From positions 186,001 to 250,000 of the forward strand of contig NZ_JAASTT010000001.1 in the NCBI RefSeq assembly GCF_014322795.1: 64,000 nt of DNA, read 5' to 3'. A model generated the notes under the pieces. That model was not told where the DNA came from. It did no database searches and saw nothing but the letters and a program-made list of their open reading frames with translations. Source of the stretch: Paenilisteria portnoyi. GTDB lineage: Bacteria; Bacillota; Bacilli; Lactobacillales; Listeriaceae. Numbering within the stretch: the stretch's first letter is position 1; each line of letters opens with the position of its first letter. Both the position numbers and the translations under genes were made by a program. Shown here one piece after another: positions 61,321-64,000 of the stretch.

Positions 61321-63492
61321 TTATTTTTTATCATTGTTGTACGGTTTTTTGTAGCCTTCTTTACGCGGTGCGCGGTTTGGTTGTTCTGTATCGCCTTCTT
61401 TTTTCTCAATCAAAGCTTTACGAGATACATTTACGCGACCGTGATCATCAATTTCTGTAACTTTGACTTTCACGATGTCACCCATTTTCAGAATGTCTTC
61501 CACTTTACCAACGCGTTCGTGCGCTAGTTCAGAAATGTGAATCAAGCCATCTTTGCCTTTGAACAATTCAACAAAAGCTCCGAATTTCTCGATACGACGA
61601 ACTTTACCATCGTAGATTTCGCCAACTTGTACTTCGCGGACGATTTCTTCAATCATAGCTTTCGCTTTTTCGATCATGGCGTCATCTTGAGAAGCGATGA
61701 AAACTGTACCATCTTGTTCGATATCAATTTTAACAGTCGTTTCGTCGATGATTTGGTTGATTTGTTTACCACCGGGTCCGATAACGTCTTTGATTTTGTC
61801 TGGCTTGATGTTGATCGTAACGATTTTAGGCGCATATTCTGACAAGGTTTCGCGAGGTGTGTTGATTGTCGCTTCTAGATGTTCTAAAATGTGCAGACGA
61901 CCCGCTTTCGCTTGTGTTAAGGCTTCTTCTAAAATTTGACGACTAAGGCCATCGATTTTGATATCCATTTGTAAAGCAGTAATTCCGTCACGTGTTCCGG
62001 CTACTTTGAAGTCCATGTCGCCGAAGTGATCTTCCATCCCTTGAATATCGGAAAGAATCGTGTAGTCATCACCAAGTTTGACAAGACCCATCGCGATTCC
62101 GGCAACTGGTGCTTTAATTGGCACACCAGCATCCATCATCGCAAGTGTCGAACCGCAAATACTTGCTTGTGAGCTTGAACCGTTAGATTCTAATACTTCT
62201 GAAACAAGTCGAATCGTATACGGGAAATCCTCTTCACTTGGGATAACTTGTTGTAACGCGCGTTCTCCGAGTGCTCCGTGACCGATTTCACGACGGCCTG
62301 GTGCGCGACGAGGTCCTGTTTCCCCAACACTGAATTGCGGGAAGTTATAATGATGCATGAAGCGTTTCGAATCTTCTAGACCAAGGCCATCGATAATTTG
62401 GTGTTCGCGAAGTGGTGCTAATGTACATACGCTAAGTGCTTGCGTTTGTCCACGCGTGAATAGTCCGGAACCATGGACACGCGGTAAAATGCCAACCTCA
62501 GAAGATAGCGGACGAATTTCGTCTACTTTACGACCATCTGGACGGATTTTATCTTGTGAAATCAAGCGACGCATTTCATTTTTTTCAAGTAGCTCTAAAA
62601 TATGCTTTACTTCTGGCAAAACTTCAGCTGCGTTTTCTAATTCTTTTGCTTCATATTCCGCAACAACCATTTCTTTCAACACGTTAATGTTTTCTTCACG
62701 CGCTAATTTTTCTTCGGTTTTAATAGCTACTTTCATATCTGCTTCTGCGCGAGCCGTTACTTCTGCAACAAGATCTGCATTTGGCACGAATAATTCGATT
62801 TCCATTTTTGCCTTACCAACTGCCGCAACAATTTCTTCTTGGAACGCGATCAAGCGTTTGATTTCTTCGTGACCGAACATGATAGCTTCTAACATCGCTT
62901 CCTCAGGTACTTCTTTTGCCCCTGCTTCTACCATGTTGATGGCTTCTTTTGTTCCAGCGACAGTCAAGCTAATATCGCTCAATTCCTGTTGCTCTATAGT
63001 CGGATTGATGATGTATTCACCGTTCACACGACCCACATCCACACCTGCAATCGGTCCTTCAAAAGGAATATCCGAGATGGAAAGCGAAATCGATGAACCG
63101 AGCATTGCGGCCATTTCTGGTGAGCAATCTTGATCCACGCTTAGAACTGTGGATGTGATTTGAACATCGTTACGATAACCTTCTGCAAAAAGCGGACGGA
63201 TTGGACGGTCAATAAGACGCGCCGTTAATGTTGCGCGGTCACTTGGACGGCCTTCACGTTTTAGGAAACCACCGGGTACTTTACCAACGGCGTACATTTT
63301 TTCTTCATAGTTTACAGTCAATGGGAAAAAGTCACCAGGTCTTGGTTTACGTGATCCAACAGCTGCTGTTAAAACGACTGTATCGCCATAACGAATCAGC
63401 GCTGCGCCATTTGCTTGTTTTGCCATTTGACCAACTTCGATTGCTAGTTCCTTGCCTGCCCATGTGGATTTAAATACTTGTTTTTCAGTCAT
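61321..63492 (-). CDS. pnp: Polynucleotide phosphorylase
   Basis: 723 aa. 3'-to-5' phosphorolytic exoribonuclease of the degradosome-like machinery. Two RNase PH-like halves ([28 protein letters not shown] segment in part; [20 protein letters not shown] in part, then [15 protein letters not shown]), KH domain ([18 protein letters not shown]) and C-terminal S1 domain ([21 protein letters not shown]) with a basic tail. AAAAGGAG site before the ATG. Transcribed after rpsO with a long leader. Confidence 0.96.
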   Translation of the reverse strand: MTEKQVFKSTWAGKELAIEVGQMAKQANGAALIRYGDTVVLTAAVGSRKPRPGDFFPLTVNYEEKMYAVGKVPGGFLKREGRPSDRATLTARLIDRPIRPLFAEGYRNDVQITSTVLSVDQDCSPEMAAMLGSSISLSISDIPFEGPIAGVDVGRVNGEYIINPTIEQQELSDISLTVAGTKEAINMVEAGAKEVPEEAMLEAIMFGHEEIKRLIAFQEEIVAAVGKAKMEIELFVPNADLVAEVTARAEADMKVAIKTEEKLAREENINVLKEMVVAEYEAKELENAAEVLPEVKHILELLEKNEMRRLISQDKIRPDGRKVDEIRPLSSEVGILPRVHGSGLFTRGQTQALSVCTLAPLREHQIIDGLGLEDSKRFMHHYNFPQFSVGETGPRRAPGRREIGHGALGERALQQVIPSEEDFPYTIRLVSEVLESNGSSSQASICGSTLAMMDAGVPIKAPVAGIAMGLVKLGDDYTILSDIQGMEDHFGDMDFKVAGTRDGITALQMDIKIDGLSRQILEEALTQAKAGRLHILEHLEATINTPRETLSEYAPKIVTINIKPDKIKDVIGPGGKQINQIIDETTVKIDIEQDGTVFIASQDDAMIEKAKAMIEEIVREVQVGEIYDGKVRRIEKFGAFVELFKGKDGLIHISELAHERVGKVEDILKMGDIVKVKVTEIDDHGRVNVSRKALIEKKEGDTEQPNRAPRKEGYKKPYNNDKK

Positions 63493-63870
63493 ATTTCGAT
63501 CTCCTTTTAGTTAGGAGCGTCCACTACCAAATAGAAACTTTACCATGCATAATTCTTCACGCACGCCTGAATTGAACATCAGACACGCATGAATCCAAAA
63601 ACCTACCATAGCTCTCATCTACGTCGTTGAAGTCTGCGCGACGATGCGCTTCTACACAAAAGAGTTTCGCATAACTTCTCACATGGTCGAGGATACTACC
63701 CTCTCCCTGTTTTCAGTCAACATACCTTAGTATGCTCCGCGTCTGCGAGTTCATTGGTTTTAGTTAAACTTAATTCTTTTATGTAAAAATGGCACGTTTT
63801 TGGATTCATGCGATAAAGCTTCTTTCTACTTTCTTAGGTAGCGGGACACTTCTTGTTTATTTTTTTCAAA
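63493..63870 (-). promoter_or_regulatory. pnp 5' leader with a perfect 17-bp long-range inverted repeat
   Basis: No gene. CGCATGAATCCAAAAAC at 63586-63602 is the exact reverse complement of GTTTTTGGATTCATGCG at 63796-63812, so the leader RNA can form a 17-bp stem enclosing 193 nt. In other bacteria the pnp leader carries an RNase III-cut stem for PnpA autoregulation; the same role is inferred here. No clear T-box or riboswitch motif. Confidence 0.6.
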
Positions 63871-63874
63871 AAAA

Positions 63875-63896
63875 AACGGGACAAAAATATCCCGTT
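63875..63896 (-). terminator. Terminator after rpsO
   Basis: AACGGGA-loop-TCCCGTT stem followed by a T-run on the minus strand. It separates rpsO from the pnp leader, so pnp has its own promoter or depends on read-through. Confidence 0.85.
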
Positions 63897-63906
63897 TTCC
63901 TTGTGT

Positions 63907-64000
63907 TTATCGACGTAAACCTAAACGTCCGATAAGTTCGCGGTAACGTGCAACATCTTTCTTACGTAGGTAAGTTAAAAGGTTACGACGATGACCGACC
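63907..64000 (-). CDS. rpsO: Ribosomal protein uS15, C-terminal part
   Basis: Visible 3' end reads [20 protein letters not shown] and then [10 protein letters not shown]-stop, the standard uS15 end. The 5' part lies beyond the window's right edge. rpsO-pnp order is conserved across Firmicutes. Confidence 0.95.
   Translation of the reverse strand, partial: VGHRRNLLTYLRKKDVARYRELIGRLGLRR

Noticed and set aside
63493-63870. T-box or metabolite riboswitch upstream of pnp
   Set aside because: No T-box sequence, specifier loop or known aptamer pattern; only the long inverted repeat is clear.

Overview
The window is a low-GC Firmicute chromosome carrying a nearly complete PBSX-type myovirus prophage. 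The right flank follows the Listeria gene order as I recall it: comG operon, yqgU, glcK, yqgQ, gluP, 5-formyl-THF cyclo-ligase, rpmG, two small envelope genes, rsgA, pnp, rpsO. Many phage proteins also resemble those of Listeria temperate phages. I place the host in Listeria (sensu lato) or a very close relative; the species cannot be fixed from sequence reading alone.

Region 1 (1-20.8 kb, minus strand) holds the lysis and late structural genes. From the left edge inward these are a truncated amidase endolysin, holin, an XhlA-like protein, tail fibre, baseplate (YmfQ, XkdT, XkdS, XkdR, XkdQ, XkdP), a giant tape measure with a lytic transglycosylase domain, tail-assembly chaperone (with a -1 frameshift extension), tube, contractile sheath, connectors, capsid and XkdF. 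Region 2 (20.8-28.3 kb) holds an oppositely oriented moron gene with its own promoter and bidirectional terminator, then minor head protein (fused to a zincin-like domain), portal, terminase and a sigma-like late activator. A 21-bp motif occurs just before xkdF and just before the terminase operon and is probably the late promoter. Region 3 (28.4-44.6 kb, minus strand) holds early genes: two DNA methyltransferases, dUTPase, HNH nuclease, replication initiator with 11-bp DNA iterons, MBL hydrolase, RecT, SMC-like ATPase and many small proteins.

Region 4 (44.6-49.9 kb) is the lysogeny module: Cro-like and CI-like repressors around palindromic operators, a 66-aa gene, a predicted 55-nt structured RNA, a divergent 31-aa hydrophobic peptide gene, an Rgg/MutR-family regulator, a secreted protein and a large serine integrase. 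The peptide/Rgg/secreted-protein cluster looks like a phage-borne peptide-signalling cassette (an Rgg-SHP-like layout) or, alternatively, a type I toxin-antitoxin pair. It is the best candidate for an undescribed system. The CI-like repressor has no visible self-cleavage domain or ImmA partner.

Region 5 (49.9-64 kb) is host chromosome. The prophage interrupts comGC, the major competence pseudopilin: only the 3' part of comGC remains, followed by intact comGD-GG. Precise excision would restore natural-transformation pilus genes, as known for comK prophages. Beyond lie aroK, an ABC transporter, yqgU, glcK-yqgQ-gluP, fthC, rpmG, two small membrane-anchored proteins, rsgA with a structured leader, pnp with a long leader holding a perfect 17-bp inverted repeat, and the 3' end of rpsO.
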